Positions 1 through 9,110 of a DNA stretch of 64,000 nucleotides are shown piece after piece (the first letter of the stretch is position 1; every line of letters begins with the position of its first letter). The notes beneath the pieces are model-generated. The model was not told where the DNA came from. It saw only the letters and a list, made by a program, of their open reading frames with translations, and ran no database searches. Origin of the DNA: JACVRM01 sp963817375 (GTDB lineage Bacteria > Actinomycetota > Thermoleophilia > Gaiellales > Gaiellaceae); contig CAWFOB010000001.1 of NCBI GenBank assembly GCA_963817375.1, positions 248,001 to 312,000 of the forward strand, given 5' to 3'. The position numbers and the translations under genes were made by a program.

Positions 1-129
1 CGCGACTACCCCTTGATCCAGGGCATCGTGCTCGTGGTTGCCGTCGGCTACGTCGTCGTGAACCTCGCCGCCGACGTCGCCTACTCGCTGCTCGATCCGC
101 GGGTTCGCATCTCGGCGGAGCACCTATGA
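1..129 (+). CDS. ABC transporter permease, DppB type (3' end only)
   Basis: Only the last 42 codons lie in the window. They encode one hydrophobic segment followed by YSLLDPRVR, the usual C-terminal signature of DppB/OppB inner-membrane permeases for peptides, nickel or opines. The TGA stop overlaps the ATG of the next permease gene (ATGA), so the two are translationally coupled. Family assignment rests on this tail plus the DppC and ATPase genes that follow. The substrate cannot be told. Confidence 0.85.
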   Translation, partial: RDYPLIQGIVLVVAVGYVVVNLAADVAYSLLDPRVRISAEHL

Positions 130-1010
130 GCAGCACCGTCGACGCCGTCGCGCCGACCCCTCGCACCCCGCGGTACCTGCTCCTCGGAGCGCGCTTCCGG
201 CGCCGTCCGCTCGCCGTCGCCAGCCTCATCGTCCTGCTCGTCCTCGTCGCCGCCGCGGCGTTCGCGCCGTACATCGCCCCGCAGAGCCCCAGCGCGACCG
301 ACTTCGACGCGATCCTCGCGCACCCGTCGCGGCATCACCTGCTTGGCACGGACGGTCTCGGCCGCGACGTCTTCTCGCGGCTCGTCTGGGGAGCGCGCAT
401 CTCGATCACGGTCGCCCTGCTGGCGACGTTGCTGGCCCTGACGATCGCGGTCCCGCTGGGCCTCGTCGCCGGGTTCTACCGCGGTTGGCTCGACGCGGTC
501 GTCGCGCGGGTCACCGACGTGATGCTCGCCTTCCCGTACCTGATCCTTGCGATCGGGCTGGCCGCGATCCTGGGCGCGTCGCCGACCACGGCGACGCTTG
601 CGCTCGGCATCGCGGCCGTTCCGGGCCTCGTCCGGATCGCACGCGCCGAGGCGCTGGTGCTGCGTGAGGCGGATTTCGTGCCGGCAGCCGTCGCGAGCGG
701 CGCAGGCGAGTGGACGATCCTCTTCCGCCACCTGCTCCCGAACATGGCGCCGACGCTCATCGTGCAGGCGACGGTTCTGCTCCCACGGATGATCATCGGC
801 GAGGCCGCTATGGCGTTCCTTGGTCTGAGCGTGCGGCCGCCGGGAGCGTCATGGGGCGGGATGCTCCAGGACGCGCAGCAGTACGTCGTCAACGGCCAGG
901 CACCCCGGCTTGCTGTCTACCCGGGACTGGTGATCGTGCTCGCAGTCCTCGCCTTCAACATGCTCGGCGACGGACTGCGGGATGTCCTCGATCCAAAGGC
1001 GCCACGCTGA
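126..1010 (+). CDS. ABC transporter permease, DppC type
   Basis: This 294-residue inner-membrane permease is the second channel subunit of a peptide/opine/nickel-type importer. After an N-terminal membrane helix (about residues 27-50) comes the family motif LGTDGLGRDVFSRL. Four or more further helices follow, and the cytoplasmic EAA loop (EADFVPAAVASGAG...LP) that docks on the ATPase lies near residue 180. Length is normal for DppC. The ATG start overlaps the previous stop, and the gene runs directly into the ATPase gene. The periplasmic binding protein lies outside the window, so the substrate is unknown. Confidence 0.93.
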   Translation: MSSTVDAVAPTPRTPRYLLLGARFRRRPLAVASLIVLLVLVAAAAFAPYIAPQSPSATDFDAILAHPSRHHLLGTDGLGRDVFSRLVWGARISITVALLATLLALTIAVPLGLVAGFYRGWLDAVVARVTDVMLAFPYLILAIGLAAILGASPTTATLALGIAAVPGLVRIARAEALVLREADFVPAAVASGAGEWTILFRHLLPNMAPTLIVQATVLLPRMIIGEAAMAFLGLSVRPPGASWGGMLQDAQQYVVNGQAPRLAVYPGLVIVLAVLAFNMLGDGLRDVLDPKAPR

Positions 1011-1036
1011 TCGCAGCCGCACCGCCTGCTGTCGAG

Positions 1037-1825
1037 GTGGTCGACCTCGTGAAGGACTACCGCCTCGGCGGCGGCATCGGCGCGGGCACGCGCATTCGCG
1101 CGGTCGACGGCGTCTCGTTCGAGCTTCACCCCGGCGAGCTGCTCGGGCTCGTGGGCGAGTCCGGGAGCGGGAAATCCACGATCGCGAGGTGCATCCTGCG
1201 GCTGGTCGAGCCGACGGCGGGGACGATCCGGCTGCACGGCACGGACATCACCCGCCTTTCGCGGCGAGCGATGCGGCCGTTGCGCCGGAGCATCCACATC
1301 GTCTTCCAGGACCCGTACTCGTCGCTCGACCCGCGGATGACGTGCGGCGCCGCCGTCGAAGAGCCGCTGCGCATGCATCGGCTCGTGCCGCGGAGCTCGA
1401 TGGACCGCCGCGTCGTCGAGTTGTTCGACACCGTCGGGCTCCACCCGGAGCACCGCCACCGCTATCCGCACGAGCTCTCGAGCGGTGAGCGACAGCGCGT
1501 CGGGATCGCCCGCGCGCTCGCCGTCCGGCCGACCGTGCTCGTTGCCGACGAGCCGGTGTCCGCCCTCGACGTCGCCGTCCGGGCCGGGATCCTGAACCTG
1601 CTGCGCGACCTGCAGTCGGCGATGGGCTTCTCGTGCCTCTTCATCGCGCACGACCTCGCGACGGTGGAGTACCTCTGCGACCGCGTCGCAGTGCTCTATG
1701 AGGGGAAGATCGTCGAGGTCGCGCCGCGCACGGAGCTGTTCCGACAGCCGCAGCACACGCATACGCAGGCGCTGCTGGCGGCTGCGCCGACCCTTACGAA
1801 GCGCCTTCGGGCGGGTCGGTCGTGA
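1037..1825 (+). CDS. ABC transporter ATP-binding protein, DppF type
   Basis: This is the cytoplasmic ATPase of the peptide-type importer. It shows Walker A GESGSGKS, a Q-loop (VFQDPYSS), the signature LSSGERQRVGIARAL, Walker B VLVADEPVSALD and switch histidine FIAHD. The C-terminal HTHTQALLAAAP segment is typical of oligopeptide ABC ATPases. I use GTG at 1037 (262 aa). A CTG at 1007 overlapping the permease stop would add ten residues (IAAAPPAVE follows it) and is possible. No ATG or GTG occurs between. The 3' end overlaps the oppositely oriented small gene by 32 bp. Only one ATPase gene is visible; a DppD partner could lie upstream. Confidence 0.9.
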   Translation: MVDLVKDYRLGGGIGAGTRIRAVDGVSFELHPGELLGLVGESGSGKSTIARCILRLVEPTAGTIRLHGTDITRLSRRAMRPLRRSIHIVFQDPYSSLDPRMTCGAAVEEPLRMHRLVPRSSMDRRVVELFDTVGLHPEHRHRYPHELSSGERQRVGIARALAVRPTVLVADEPVSALDVAVRAGILNLLRDLQSAMGFSCLFIAHDLATVEYLCDRVAVLYEGKIVEVAPRTELFRQPQHTHTQALLAAAPTLTKRLRAGRS

Positions 1826-2039
1826 GGAACGTGCCGCGCGCACGCGGCCGGCGCCGGTCGCGGATCTCGCGCTTGCCGGCACCGCCGCCGTTGCCCTTGC
1901 TCTTGCCCTGGCGCGCGCGGCGATCCTCCCCCTCGCGCCGGTCGACCATGACCGTCACGTTGGGGTTGTCCTTGTAGTACTCGACGAGCTTGTCGTACAG
2001 CTCGGCCTCGAGCTCTTTCGGGACGACGCAGTAGATCAC
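1794..2039 (-). CDS. Small basic hypothetical protein
   Basis: Unrecognised protein of 81 aa from GTG at 2039, or 89 aa from TTG at 2063. The first half looks folded (VIYCVVPKELEAELYDKLVEYY, split here as VIYCVVPKELEAE then LYDKLVEYY), followed by VTVMVDRREGEDRRARQ. The second half is Arg/Gly-rich and probably disordered. The DRRxxEDRR stretch recalls short actinobacterial proteins of unknown role. Neither start has a good Shine-Dalgarno. It overlaps the end of the ABC ATPase gene on the other strand by 32 bp. Confidence 0.6.
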   Translation of the reverse strand: MIYCVVPKELEAELYDKLVEYYKDNPNVTVMVDRREGEDRRARQGKSKGNGGGAGKREIRDRRRPRARGTFLTTDPPEGAS

Positions 2040-2084
2040 GCGTCGATTGTACGAACGGGGCAAGCGGTCGGAGTCCCGCGAACG

Positions 2085-2244
2085 AGGGAATGTCCCTCAG
2101 GGGCTGTCCCCCAGGGGCTGTCCCCGCAGGGGGCTGCCCCTCGTGGTGGCGCAAGACAGTGCCCGGCCTCAGCCAGAAGCGTTCGCGAAAGCCGAGACAT
2201 GACCAGCCACTGGGGACAGCCCCGGCTGCGCCGGGACAGCCCCT
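2085..2244. repeat. GGGGCTGTCCCC repeat patch, direct and inverted
   Basis: Two exact copies of AGGGGCTGTCCCC lie at 2099-2111 and 2113-2125, with a diverged third (AGGGGGCTGCCCC) at 2128-2140 and a partial one at 2085-2099. The opposite orientation, GGGGACAGCCCC, occurs at 2212-2223 and as CGGGACAGCCCC at 2232-2243. Direct and inverted copies could pair into a long stem across about 100 bp. The patch lies between two minus-strand genes and touches the end of the zinc-ribbon protein gene. It resembles REP-like intergenic repeats; no CRISPR-like spacing is present. Confidence 0.75.
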
Positions 2245-2860
2245 ACACGCGGGCGATGTTCGGGACGAGCCGGCCGTCCTCGGCGAGCTCGGTGTTCCAG
2301 TCCAGGAACATCGCTTCGAGCTCGTCGACCTCCAGCCCGCGCTCCTCGAGCCGCACGGGCTGGGCGGCGTCGAACGAGACGCGGTACTGGTACCAGGACA
2401 GCTCCCACGCGACCGTCACGACCACCTCGGTGTTCACGCCGGAGAGCGGGACGATCGAGACCTTCGGCGGCCCCAGGCTGCGCGCGATGCCGCCGACCGT
2501 GCGCCGGTAGGTCGATGCGTTGAAGAGCTCCGCCGCCTCGACGATCGCCTGCTCGGGCTTCGACAGCCGCCGCAGGATCGGCTCCGACATGACCGGCTCC
2601 TCAGCCCCGGCCCGGCGCGGGTCGAAGATCGCCGCGAGGCTGAGCCGGCGCCGCCGGCGCAGCGGGGCCGCCGCCGGAGTGGTCGGCGCCCCCTCCTTCA
2701 CCCACCCGTGCTGGAGCGCGATCGGGTTGCAGAGCGGGCAGACGTCGACGTAGTGGTCGCCGCCGTCCGGCGTGTACCGCGTCGCCCGCTCGCCGACGAG
2801 CAGCGTGCGCTCGCAGATCGCGCAGATGACCGCGACGTCGGGGGGGCGGAGCGCACGCAT
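2243..2860 (-). CDS. Zinc-ribbon hypothetical protein coupled to the EF-G-like gene
   Basis: A 205-residue protein of unknown function. The N-terminus has two CxxC pairs (CAIC near residue 13 and CPLC near residue 42), consistent with a zinc ribbon. A basic stretch (LRRRRRLSL) and then a C-terminal domain rich in hydrophobic beta-like segments follow (IVPLSGVNTEVVVTVAWEL). The ATG overlaps the TGA of the upstream EF-G-like gene (ATGA), so both are probably made from one message. A role near translation or GTPase control is only a guess from that coupling. Confidence 0.8.
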   Translation of the reverse strand: MRALRPPDVAVICAICERTLLVGERATRYTPDGGDHYVDVCPLCNPIALQHGWVKEGAPTTPAAAPLRRRRRLSLAAIFDPRRAGAEEPVMSEPILRRLSKPEQAIVEAAELFNASTYRRTVGGIARSLGPPKVSIVPLSGVNTEVVVTVAWELSWYQYRVSFDAAQPVRLEERGLEVDELEAMFLDWNTELAEDGRLVPNIARV

Positions 2861-4911
2861 CAGCTCGAAGCTTCCTCCTTCTCCGCCTGCGCCGCCGCGA
2901 TCACCTTCTGGGCGATGTGCGTCGGCACCTCCTCGTAGCGGGCGAAGTGCATGTGGTAGTCGCCGCGGCCGCCCGTCATCGACGTCAGCGCCTGCGAGTA
3001 GGTGAGCATCTCCGACATCGGCACCTCGGCCTTGATGCTCGTCATGCCGCCGCGTGGCTCCATGCCCTGCAGCCGGCCGCGCCGGGAGTTGAGGTCGCCG
3101 TTGACCGCGCCGACCGTCTCGTCGGGCGCCGTCACCTCGACGTCCATGATCGGCTCGAGCAGCACCGGGTCGGCCTTCTCGTAGGCGGTCTTGAACGCCA
3201 TCGAGCCGGCGATCTTGAACGCCATCTCCGAGGAGTCGACGGAGTGGTACGAGCCGTCGACGAGCACCACGCGCACGCCCTTCACGGGCGCCCCGGCGAG
3301 CTCGCCGTGCTGCATCGCCTCCTGGATGCCCTTGTCCACTGCGGGTCGGAAGTTCTGGGGAATGACCCCGCCGACGATCTTGTCGACGAACTCGTAGCCG
3401 TCGCCGGCGTCCAGCGGCTCGAGCACGATGTGGCAGTCGCCGAACTGCCCGCGGCCGCCGGTCTGCTTCTTGTAGCGGCCCTGGGCGCGCGACTCCTTGC
3501 GGATGGTCTCCAGGTACGGGACCCGCGGCTGGCGCAGCTCGACGTCGACGCCGAAACGGCTCCTGAGCCTGTCGACCGCGACCTCGACGGCCATCTGCGA
3601 GAGCGCCGAGATCAGCTGCTCGCCCGTCTGCGGGTCGCGCCGGAGAATCAGCGTCGGGTCCTCCTCGTGCAGCCGCCGCAACCCGGCGCCCATCTTCTCC
3701 TCGTCGCCCTTCGCCTTCGGCGTGATCGCGAACGACATGACCGCCTCGGGGAAGTCGATCTTCGGCAGCTCGATCTCGCGCTCCGCGTCGAGGAGCACGT
3801 CGCCCGTCTGGACGTCCTTGAGCTTCGCGGCGGCGCCGATGTCGCCCTCGCCGATCTCGCTCACCGAGATGTGGTCCTTGCCCTGCATGAACATCAGGGA
3901 GCCGGTGCGCTCCTTCGCGTGCGTGCGCGCGTTCACGAGGTTCGAGTCGGTCGTGAGCGTCCCGCGCTCCACGCGGAAGACGTTGATGCGCCCGGCGAAC
4001 GGGTCGGCGACCGTCTTGAAGACGAACGCGGCCGTGTCGGCCTCGTGTAGATCGACGACGGGCTCCTTGCGCGCCGGCGACGGGACGCCCTCGACGAGCA
4101 GGTCGAGCAGCGCGTCCGTGCCGAGGTTCTTGGTCGCGACGCCGGCCGCGACCGGGAAGATCTCGCCGCGCGTGACCGCGGTCTTCAGCGCACTCGCCAG
4201 GTCCTCAGCGGGCGCCTCGCCCGTCTCCAGGTAGCGCTCCATCAGCGCCTCGTCCGTCTCGACGACTGCGTCGATCAGCTGCGTCCGGAACTGCGCGACT
4301 TGATCGGCCAGCTCGGCCGGGATGTCGACCGGCTTCGAGTCACGTGCGCCCTCCGGGCTCATGTACGCCTTCTCGTGGAGCAGGTCGACGATGCCGGTCA
4401 GCTCGTGCTCCGCCCCGATCGGGAGGCTGACCGCGATGCAGCGGGGCGACAGCATCTCCTGCAGCTGGCCCAGGGCGCGCAGGAAATCAGCGCGCTCGCG
4501 GTCGAGCATGTTCACGAACAGGACGCGTGACAGGCCGAGCTTTTCGGCGCGGTCCCACACCCGGCCGGTGTTGACCTCCACGCCCATGACGCCGCTCACG
4601 ACGATCAGAGCGCCCTCGACGACCATCAGCGAGGCGATCGTGTCGCCCTGGAAGCTGGCATCGCCGGGGGTGTCGATCAGGTTGATCTTGCGGCCCTGCC
4701 AGTCGACGTGCGTCAGCGTCGCGCCGATGGACGTCGCGCGGCGCTGCTCGTCCTCGTCCCAGTCGGAGACGGTCGTGCCCTGCTCGATCGAGCCGAGGCG
4801 GTTGGTGGCGCCGCCTTCGAACAGCAGCGCTTCGACGAGGGACGTCTTGCCGGTCCCACGGTGTCCGACGACGGCGACGTTGCGAATCTTCCCGGGCTCG
4901 AGAGCGGGCAT
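2860..4911 (-). CDS. Elongation factor G-like GTPase (EF-G2 type)
   Basis: A 683-residue translational GTPase with EF-G domain order: GTPase domain, domain II, then the EF-G III-V region. The P-loop is GHRGTGKTS rather than the GHVDAGKTT of canonical EF-G. G3 is DTPGDASF, and the G4 position reads NMLD instead of NKxD. These changes mark the actinobacterial EF-G2/EF-G-like group, whose members are not the main translocase and may act in ribosome maintenance or regulation. A perfect AGGAGG lies about 9 bases before the ATG. The stop overlaps the start of the zinc-ribbon protein gene. Confidence 0.93.
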   Translation of the reverse strand: MPALEPGKIRNVAVVGHRGTGKTSLVEALLFEGGATNRLGSIEQGTTVSDWDEDEQRRATSIGATLTHVDWQGRKINLIDTPGDASFQGDTIASLMVVEGALIVVSGVMGVEVNTGRVWDRAEKLGLSRVLFVNMLDRERADFLRALGQLQEMLSPRCIAVSLPIGAEHELTGIVDLLHEKAYMSPEGARDSKPVDIPAELADQVAQFRTQLIDAVVETDEALMERYLETGEAPAEDLASALKTAVTRGEIFPVAAGVATKNLGTDALLDLLVEGVPSPARKEPVVDLHEADTAAFVFKTVADPFAGRINVFRVERGTLTTDSNLVNARTHAKERTGSLMFMQGKDHISVSEIGEGDIGAAAKLKDVQTGDVLLDAEREIELPKIDFPEAVMSFAITPKAKGDEEKMGAGLRRLHEEDPTLILRRDPQTGEQLISALSQMAVEVAVDRLRSRFGVDVELRQPRVPYLETIRKESRAQGRYKKQTGGRGQFGDCHIVLEPLDAGDGYEFVDKIVGGVIPQNFRPAVDKGIQEAMQHGELAGAPVKGVRVVLVDGSYHSVDSSEMAFKIAGSMAFKTAYEKADPVLLEPIMDVEVTAPDETVGAVNGDLNSRRGRLQGMEPRGGMTSIKAEVPMSEMLTYSQALTSMTGGRGDYHMHFARYEEVPTHIAQKVIAAAQAEKEEASS

Positions 4912-5037
4912 GCGGTGCGTTACCTCCTGTTGTGATCAACCTTCTGGGCGGCGGCCGGGGGCGATCTTGCCCCGCTCAGCAGCCGTTTCGCAACTCTAGC
5001 CCTGGCGTCGCGCCGGCGGGAGTGATTCTCTTGCGGC

Positions 5038-8016
5038 GTGAGCGTGGCGACCGAGCGGAAGCTCGTGACCGTCCTGTTCTGCGACCTCGTCGGCTCGACC
5101 GGGCTCGGCGAGCTGCTGGACGTCGAGGCGCTCGGCAGCGTCCAGGCGGCCTACTTCGACCGCATGCGGGCCGTCGTCGAGCAGTTCGGCGGGACGGTTG
5201 AGAAGTTCGCCGGCGACGCAGTCGTCGCGGTCTTCGGCGTGCCGACGCAGCACGAGGACGACGCGGAACGCGCCGTGCGCTGCGCGCTGGCGCAGCGGGA
5301 GGCGCTCGTCGGCCTCACGGACACGCTGCGCCCGCGCTTCGGCGTGGAGCTCGAGCTGCGCGTCGGCGTCGCGACGGGCGACGCGGTCGTCGGCGCCAGC
5401 GACGCGCTCGCAACGGGCGACGTCATGAACACCGCTGCGCGGCTCGAGCAGGCGGCCGAGCCCGGCCAGGTGCTCGTCGGCCGCGACACGATGCGCCTGA
5501 CGAGCGACGCGGTCGACTACGGCGACGAGCTGCAGGTGGAGGCCAGGGGCAAGCGCGAGGCGGTATCCGCATGGCCGGCGCTCGAGGGCACGTCGCGGCG
5601 GACGCGCGCCCGCTCGCCGCTCGTCGGCCGTATGGCCGAGCTCGAGGTGCTGGCCGGCGCACTCGAGCGTGCGATCCGAGACGGCGAGCCGCAGGCGGTG
5701 CTCGTCCTCGGCGAGCCCGGCATCGGCAAGAGCAGGCTTGCCGAGGCGTTCGCAGCGCGCGCGAGCGGCCGGGCCGGCGTCTTCCGCGGCGCCTGCCTGC
5801 CATACGGCGAGGGGAGCGCTTGGCTGCCGCTCGCGGACGTCCTGCGCGAAGAGGCCGGGATCGGCGATGCCGACGGCGACGAGGCGGCCCGCGCGAAGCT
5901 CCACCGCGCGCTCGCCCCGCGCCACAGCGCCGATGAGCTTCCGCTCGTCGAGGCACAGCTCACTGCCCTGGCGGCCCGCGCACCCGCGGGCTCGGAGCAC
6001 GAGCTGCTCTGGAGCGTGCGCCGCTACCTCGAAGGCCTCGCGTCCAGCTACCCCCTCGTCGTGGTTCTCGACGACCTGCACTGGGCCGACGACACGCTGC
6101 TCGATGCCGTCCAGGAGCTCTTCCAGGTTCTCGCGTCCGTCCCGGTCACGCTGGTGCTCCAGGGCCGGCCCGAGCTGCGCGAGCGACTCGCGGAGCTCGT
6201 CGCCGACGAGCGGGTGAGCGTGCTCCGGCTGGGCGCGCTGTCGGAGCAGGAAGCGGCGGCCCTCGTCGACAACCTTGCGGGCGCCCCGCTGCCGGCCGAG
6301 GTCCGCGCCGGCATCGTCGAACGCGGCGAGGGCAGCCCGCTCTTTCTCGAGGAGATCTCGGCCATGGCCGGCGAGGAAGGGATCAACGCGGGCGTGCCCC
6401 GGTCGCTCCGTGCGCTCATCGGTGCGCGCCTCGACCTCTTCCCACCCGAGGTGAAGCGGATCGCGCAGGCAGGCGCCGTCATCGGGGACGTCTTCTGGGA
6501 TGCCACCGTCGCGGCGGTCGTGGACGGCTCCCTGACCGCCCCGGCGCTCCGGCGTCTCCGGACCGGCGGCTTCGTCGACGAGCAGCCGGAGAGCGCGTTC
6601 CTCGGCGCCCGCCAGTTCCGCTTCCACCACGCGCTCATGCGCGAGGTGACCTACGAGTCGATTCCCAAGCTCGACCGCTCCGAGCTCCACCGGCGCGCGG
6701 CGGAGTGGCTCGCCGGTCACGACGGCCGGCCCGACCTCGGCGTCGCCGTCGCCCGCCACCTGGGGCAGGCGGTGTCGCTCCGCCGCGAGGTCGCGCCGCT
6801 CGAGGCGGTCGAGCCGAGCCTCGTGCGCGCGGCCGTCGACGCGCTCCGTGCGGCCGCGTCGTGGACGGCGGCGACAGCCGGGGTCCATCAGTCGACCGAG
6901 CTGCTGCGGAGCGCCGTCGACATCGCGGGTGACAACCGGGAGCTGGCAGAGCTTGCGAGCGCCCAGCTCGCCGCCGTGCTCGCGCGCTCGGGCGCCGTCG
7001 ACGAGGCGGTCGAGCGCGCCGAGCGGATCGTCGCGGACAGCGCCACGCCCGAGGCGGCGGCGCTCGCGTGGCTGGCGCTCGCCGAGGCGGCGCGTGCGCG
7101 CGGCGACCCGGAGGGGATGTCCGCGGCGGGGACGCGTGCGCTCGAGCTCGCCGAGCCGCTCGGGCTTCGCAGGATCGAGATCGAGGCGCACGACATCGCC
7201 GGCCTCGCCGACACCTGGTCCGGCCGCCTGAGCAGTGGGGTGGAACACCGCCGGCGGGCGACAGAGATCGCTTTCGAGCTTGGCGATCTCCCCCTCGCCG
7301 CGTTCTGCATGGCCGGTCACAGTGCGATCGCGTTGGTGGAGATGGCCCGGCTCGACGAGGCCGAGCGGCAGGTCGGCGAGGCGATGCGCCTGGCCATCGA
7401 GACCGGGAGCCTTCGCGCGCTCGAGGCGTCCCACGCCGTCCTCGTCTTTCTCCGCCGCGCACAGGACCGGCTCGAGGACGCGGTCGGGCACGCGCGCGAG
7501 CGAGTGGCGATCACCGAACGCCTCGGGGAACCGTTGTGGTTGTTCAACGCCCTCACCGTCAACCTCGCGCGCACGCTGATCGACCTCGGGCGCTTCGACG
7601 AGGCGTGGGCCGCCCTCGACCGGGCGACGGGGATCGCGACGGCGAACGCCCGGGGCGACCTCCTGCAAGCGTTCAGGGCGCAGATTCTGATCGCCCGCGG
7701 CCGTCTCGAGGAGGCCGAGGCCGAGCTCGCCGCGGTGTCCTCGCCCGGCCTGTACCACGAGCTCGCCCGGCTGCGGGAAGCGCAGGGGCGGCTCGAGGAG
7801 GCAGAGCAGGTCTGGCAGGCGGTGCTCGAGGAGTTCGCCGGGACGGAGGACCGTGTGGACCGCGCCGAGATGATCGTGGGTTACGCCCGCTTCCTCGCCC
7901 GGCAGGGACGTCACGGCGAGGCCCGCGAGCGCCTGGAGGAGGCGCGTGCGCTCGTCGAGGGCACCGGAGCCGCCTTCGTGGAGCGGCTCATCCGCGAAGC
8001 GGAGGCCTTGCTCTAG
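5038..8016 (+). CDS. Class III nucleotidyl cyclase-AAA ATPase-TPR regulator
   Basis: A 992-residue cytoplasmic multidomain protein. Residues 1-180 form an adenylate/guanylate cyclase domain with both metal-binding aspartates in view (TVLFCDLVGST and FAGDAVVAVFG). Residues about 195-500 are an AAA/NACHT-like ATPase (LGEPGIGKS Walker A; VVLDDLHWAD Walker B). The last 400 residues are Ala/Glu/Leu-rich helical repeats of TPR type. Such proteins are common in actinobacteria, but their signals are mostly unknown. GTG start; GATTCT lies 8 bases upstream and may be a leaderless -10. Its TAG stop shares CTAG with the convergent sigma factor gene. Confidence 0.92.
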   Translation: MSVATERKLVTVLFCDLVGSTGLGELLDVEALGSVQAAYFDRMRAVVEQFGGTVEKFAGDAVVAVFGVPTQHEDDAERAVRCALAQREALVGLTDTLRPRFGVELELRVGVATGDAVVGASDALATGDVMNTAARLEQAAEPGQVLVGRDTMRLTSDAVDYGDELQVEARGKREAVSAWPALEGTSRRTRARSPLVGRMAELEVLAGALERAIRDGEPQAVLVLGEPGIGKSRLAEAFAARASGRAGVFRGACLPYGEGSAWLPLADVLREEAGIGDADGDEAARAKLHRALAPRHSADELPLVEAQLTALAARAPAGSEHELLWSVRRYLEGLASSYPLVVVLDDLHWADDTLLDAVQELFQVLASVPVTLVLQGRPELRERLAELVADERVSVLRLGALSEQEAAALVDNLAGAPLPAEVRAGIVERGEGSPLFLEEISAMAGEEGINAGVPRSLRALIGARLDLFPPEVKRIAQAGAVIGDVFWDATVAAVVDGSLTAPALRRLRTGGFVDEQPESAFLGARQFRFHHALMREVTYESIPKLDRSELHRRAAEWLAGHDGRPDLGVAVARHLGQAVSLRREVAPLEAVEPSLVRAAVDALRAAASWTAATAGVHQSTELLRSAVDIAGDNRELAELASAQLAAVLARSGAVDEAVERAERIVADSATPEAAALAWLALAEAARARGDPEGMSAAGTRALELAEPLGLRRIEIEAHDIAGLADTWSGRLSSGVEHRRRATEIAFELGDLPLAAFCMAGHSAIALVEMARLDEAERQVGEAMRLAIETGSLRALEASHAVLVFLRRAQDRLEDAVGHARERVAITERLGEPLWLFNALTVNLARTLIDLGRFDEAWAALDRATGIATANARGDLLQAFRAQILIARGRLEEAEAELAAVSSPGLYHELARLREAQGRLEEAEQVWQAVLEEFAGTEDRVDRAEMIVGYARFLARQGRHGEARERLEEARALVEGTGAAFVERLIREAEALL

Positions 8017-8789
8017 GTCGACATCGCGCGCGCGCCGCCGGCCAGGCGCGCTTTCAGGCGCAGGATCGCCTTCGTGTGCAGCTGCGAGACGCGCGACTCG
8101 GTCACGCCGAGCACGTCGCCGATCTCGCGGAGGGTCAGCTCCTCGTAGTAGTAGAGCGTGACGACGAGCTTCTCGCGCTCGGGCAGCCGCGCGATCGCGT
8201 CGCCGAGTGCGTCGCGGAGCTCGGTCTGCGCCAGCGCGCCCTGCGGGTCGGGCCCGCTCGTGTCCTCGATCGTGTCGATGAGCGACACCTGGTCGCCGGA
8301 CGAGCCGGAGATCGTCCACAGCTCGTCGAGCGCGGCGATCGAGGAGCGCGAGATGTCGGTCAGGGTGTCGTCGAGCTCCTCCTCGGTCATGCCGAGCTTC
8401 TCGGCGACCTCGGCGTCGGTCGGCGCGCGGTGCAGGACGCGCTCGAGCTCGGCCATCGCCCGCTCGATGTCGCGGGCGCGCGAGCGGACGGAGCGCGGCA
8501 CCCAGTCGAGCGAGCGCAGCTCGTCGATGATCGCGCCCTTGATTCGCGCGATCGCGAAGGTCTCGAACTTGATGTCGCGCGACGGATCGAACCGGTCGAT
8601 CGCCCCCATGAGGCCGAGCAGCCCGTAGGAGACGAGGTCTTCCTCGTCCACGTGCGCGGGCAGTCCACTGCCGACGCGGCCCGCGACGTACTTCACGAGC
8701 GGCGCGTACGTGAGGATGAGGCGATCGCGGATCGCCTTGTCCTTGGTCTTCGTGTACTGCAGCCAGAGTTGCTGGGTGTCCTCGGCCAC
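8013..8789 (-). CDS. RNA polymerase sigma factor, FliA/WhiG family
   Basis: A 258-residue sigma-70 group 3 factor. Region 2 includes DEEDLVSYGLLGLMGAIDRF and the DNA-melting stretch FETFAIARIKGAIIDELR. Region 3 follows, and region 4 ends in a helix-turn-helix (LTLREIGDVLGVTESRVSQ). Close relatives control motility (FliA) or sporulation (WhiG). No flagellar or sporulation gene is nearby, so its regulon is unknown. The GTG start is preceded by TATTCT at exactly 8 bases, fitting a leaderless message. The 3' end overlaps the cyclase gene by 4 bp. Confidence 0.95.
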   Translation of the reverse strand: MAEDTQQLWLQYTKTKDKAIRDRLILTYAPLVKYVAGRVGSGLPAHVDEEDLVSYGLLGLMGAIDRFDPSRDIKFETFAIARIKGAIIDELRSLDWVPRSVRSRARDIERAMAELERVLHRAPTDAEVAEKLGMTEEELDDTLTDISRSSIAALDELWTISGSSGDQVSLIDTIEDTSGPDPQGALAQTELRDALGDAIARLPEREKLVVTLYYYEELTLREIGDVLGVTESRVSQLHTKAILRLKARLAGGARAMST

Positions 8790-8797
8790 GGCCTAAG

Positions 8798-8803
8798 AGA
8801 ATA
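8798..8803 (-). promoter_or_regulatory. Putative leaderless -10 of the sigma factor gene
   Basis: TATTCT on the minus strand ends 8 bases before the GTG start. This matches the TAnnnT-N6-9-RTG spacing found at other genes in the window. Confidence 0.5.
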
Positions 8804-8824
8804 CGGTGCGGCCCCGCGGACTCC

Positions 8825-9013
8825 TCATCCGTGTCGACGCGCGGCTCGGAAAGCGGACACCATCAGCGACGCCAGCCAGAGCGCGATCACCGCTGCCGCG
8901 ACCGCCACGATCCACTGTTTCGCGCCGGCTGCGGCCCATGCCACGCCGACCAGCGCGAGCGCCAGGAAGCCGAAGAGGACGCCAAGCGCAGCGCGCTGCG
9001 ACGGAGCCTGCAC
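8825..9013 (-). CDS. Small two-helix membrane protein
   Basis: A 62-residue protein with two predicted membrane helices (about residues 10-30 and 33-54; LGVLFGFLALALVGVAWAAA and WIVAVAAAVIALWLASLMVS) and a basic tail (FRAARRHG). Hydrophobic continuity without polar breaks argues that it is real. There is no recognisable family. It sits alone between the sigma factor gene and tRNA-Trp. Confidence 0.55.
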   Translation of the reverse strand: MQAPSQRAALGVLFGFLALALVGVAWAAAGAKQWIVAVAAAVIALWLASLMVSAFRAARRHG

Positions 9014-9110
9014 GCAGCGACTCTAGTCGTCCCATGGCGCCGTGGTTCCCACGCAGGACGCGACCGAACCCTTGCGCCGCCGCGGGTAGAATCCGCCGCT
9101 CGAACCGCGG

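Noticed and set aside
2085..2244. CRISPR array
   Set aside because: Repeats are 12-13 bp, unevenly spaced, partly inverted, and lack spacers of constant length; no cas genes.
2917..4050. Long plus-strand open frame opposite the EF-G-like gene
   Set aside because: No family motif and typical antisense composition; the EF-G-like gene accounts for the conservation.
4996..8319. A 1,100-codon open frame on the minus strand opposite the cyclase gene
   Set aside because: It is an Arg/Glu/Ala-rich mirror of a GC-rich coding region with no domain sense; the plus-strand protein has clear catalytic motifs.
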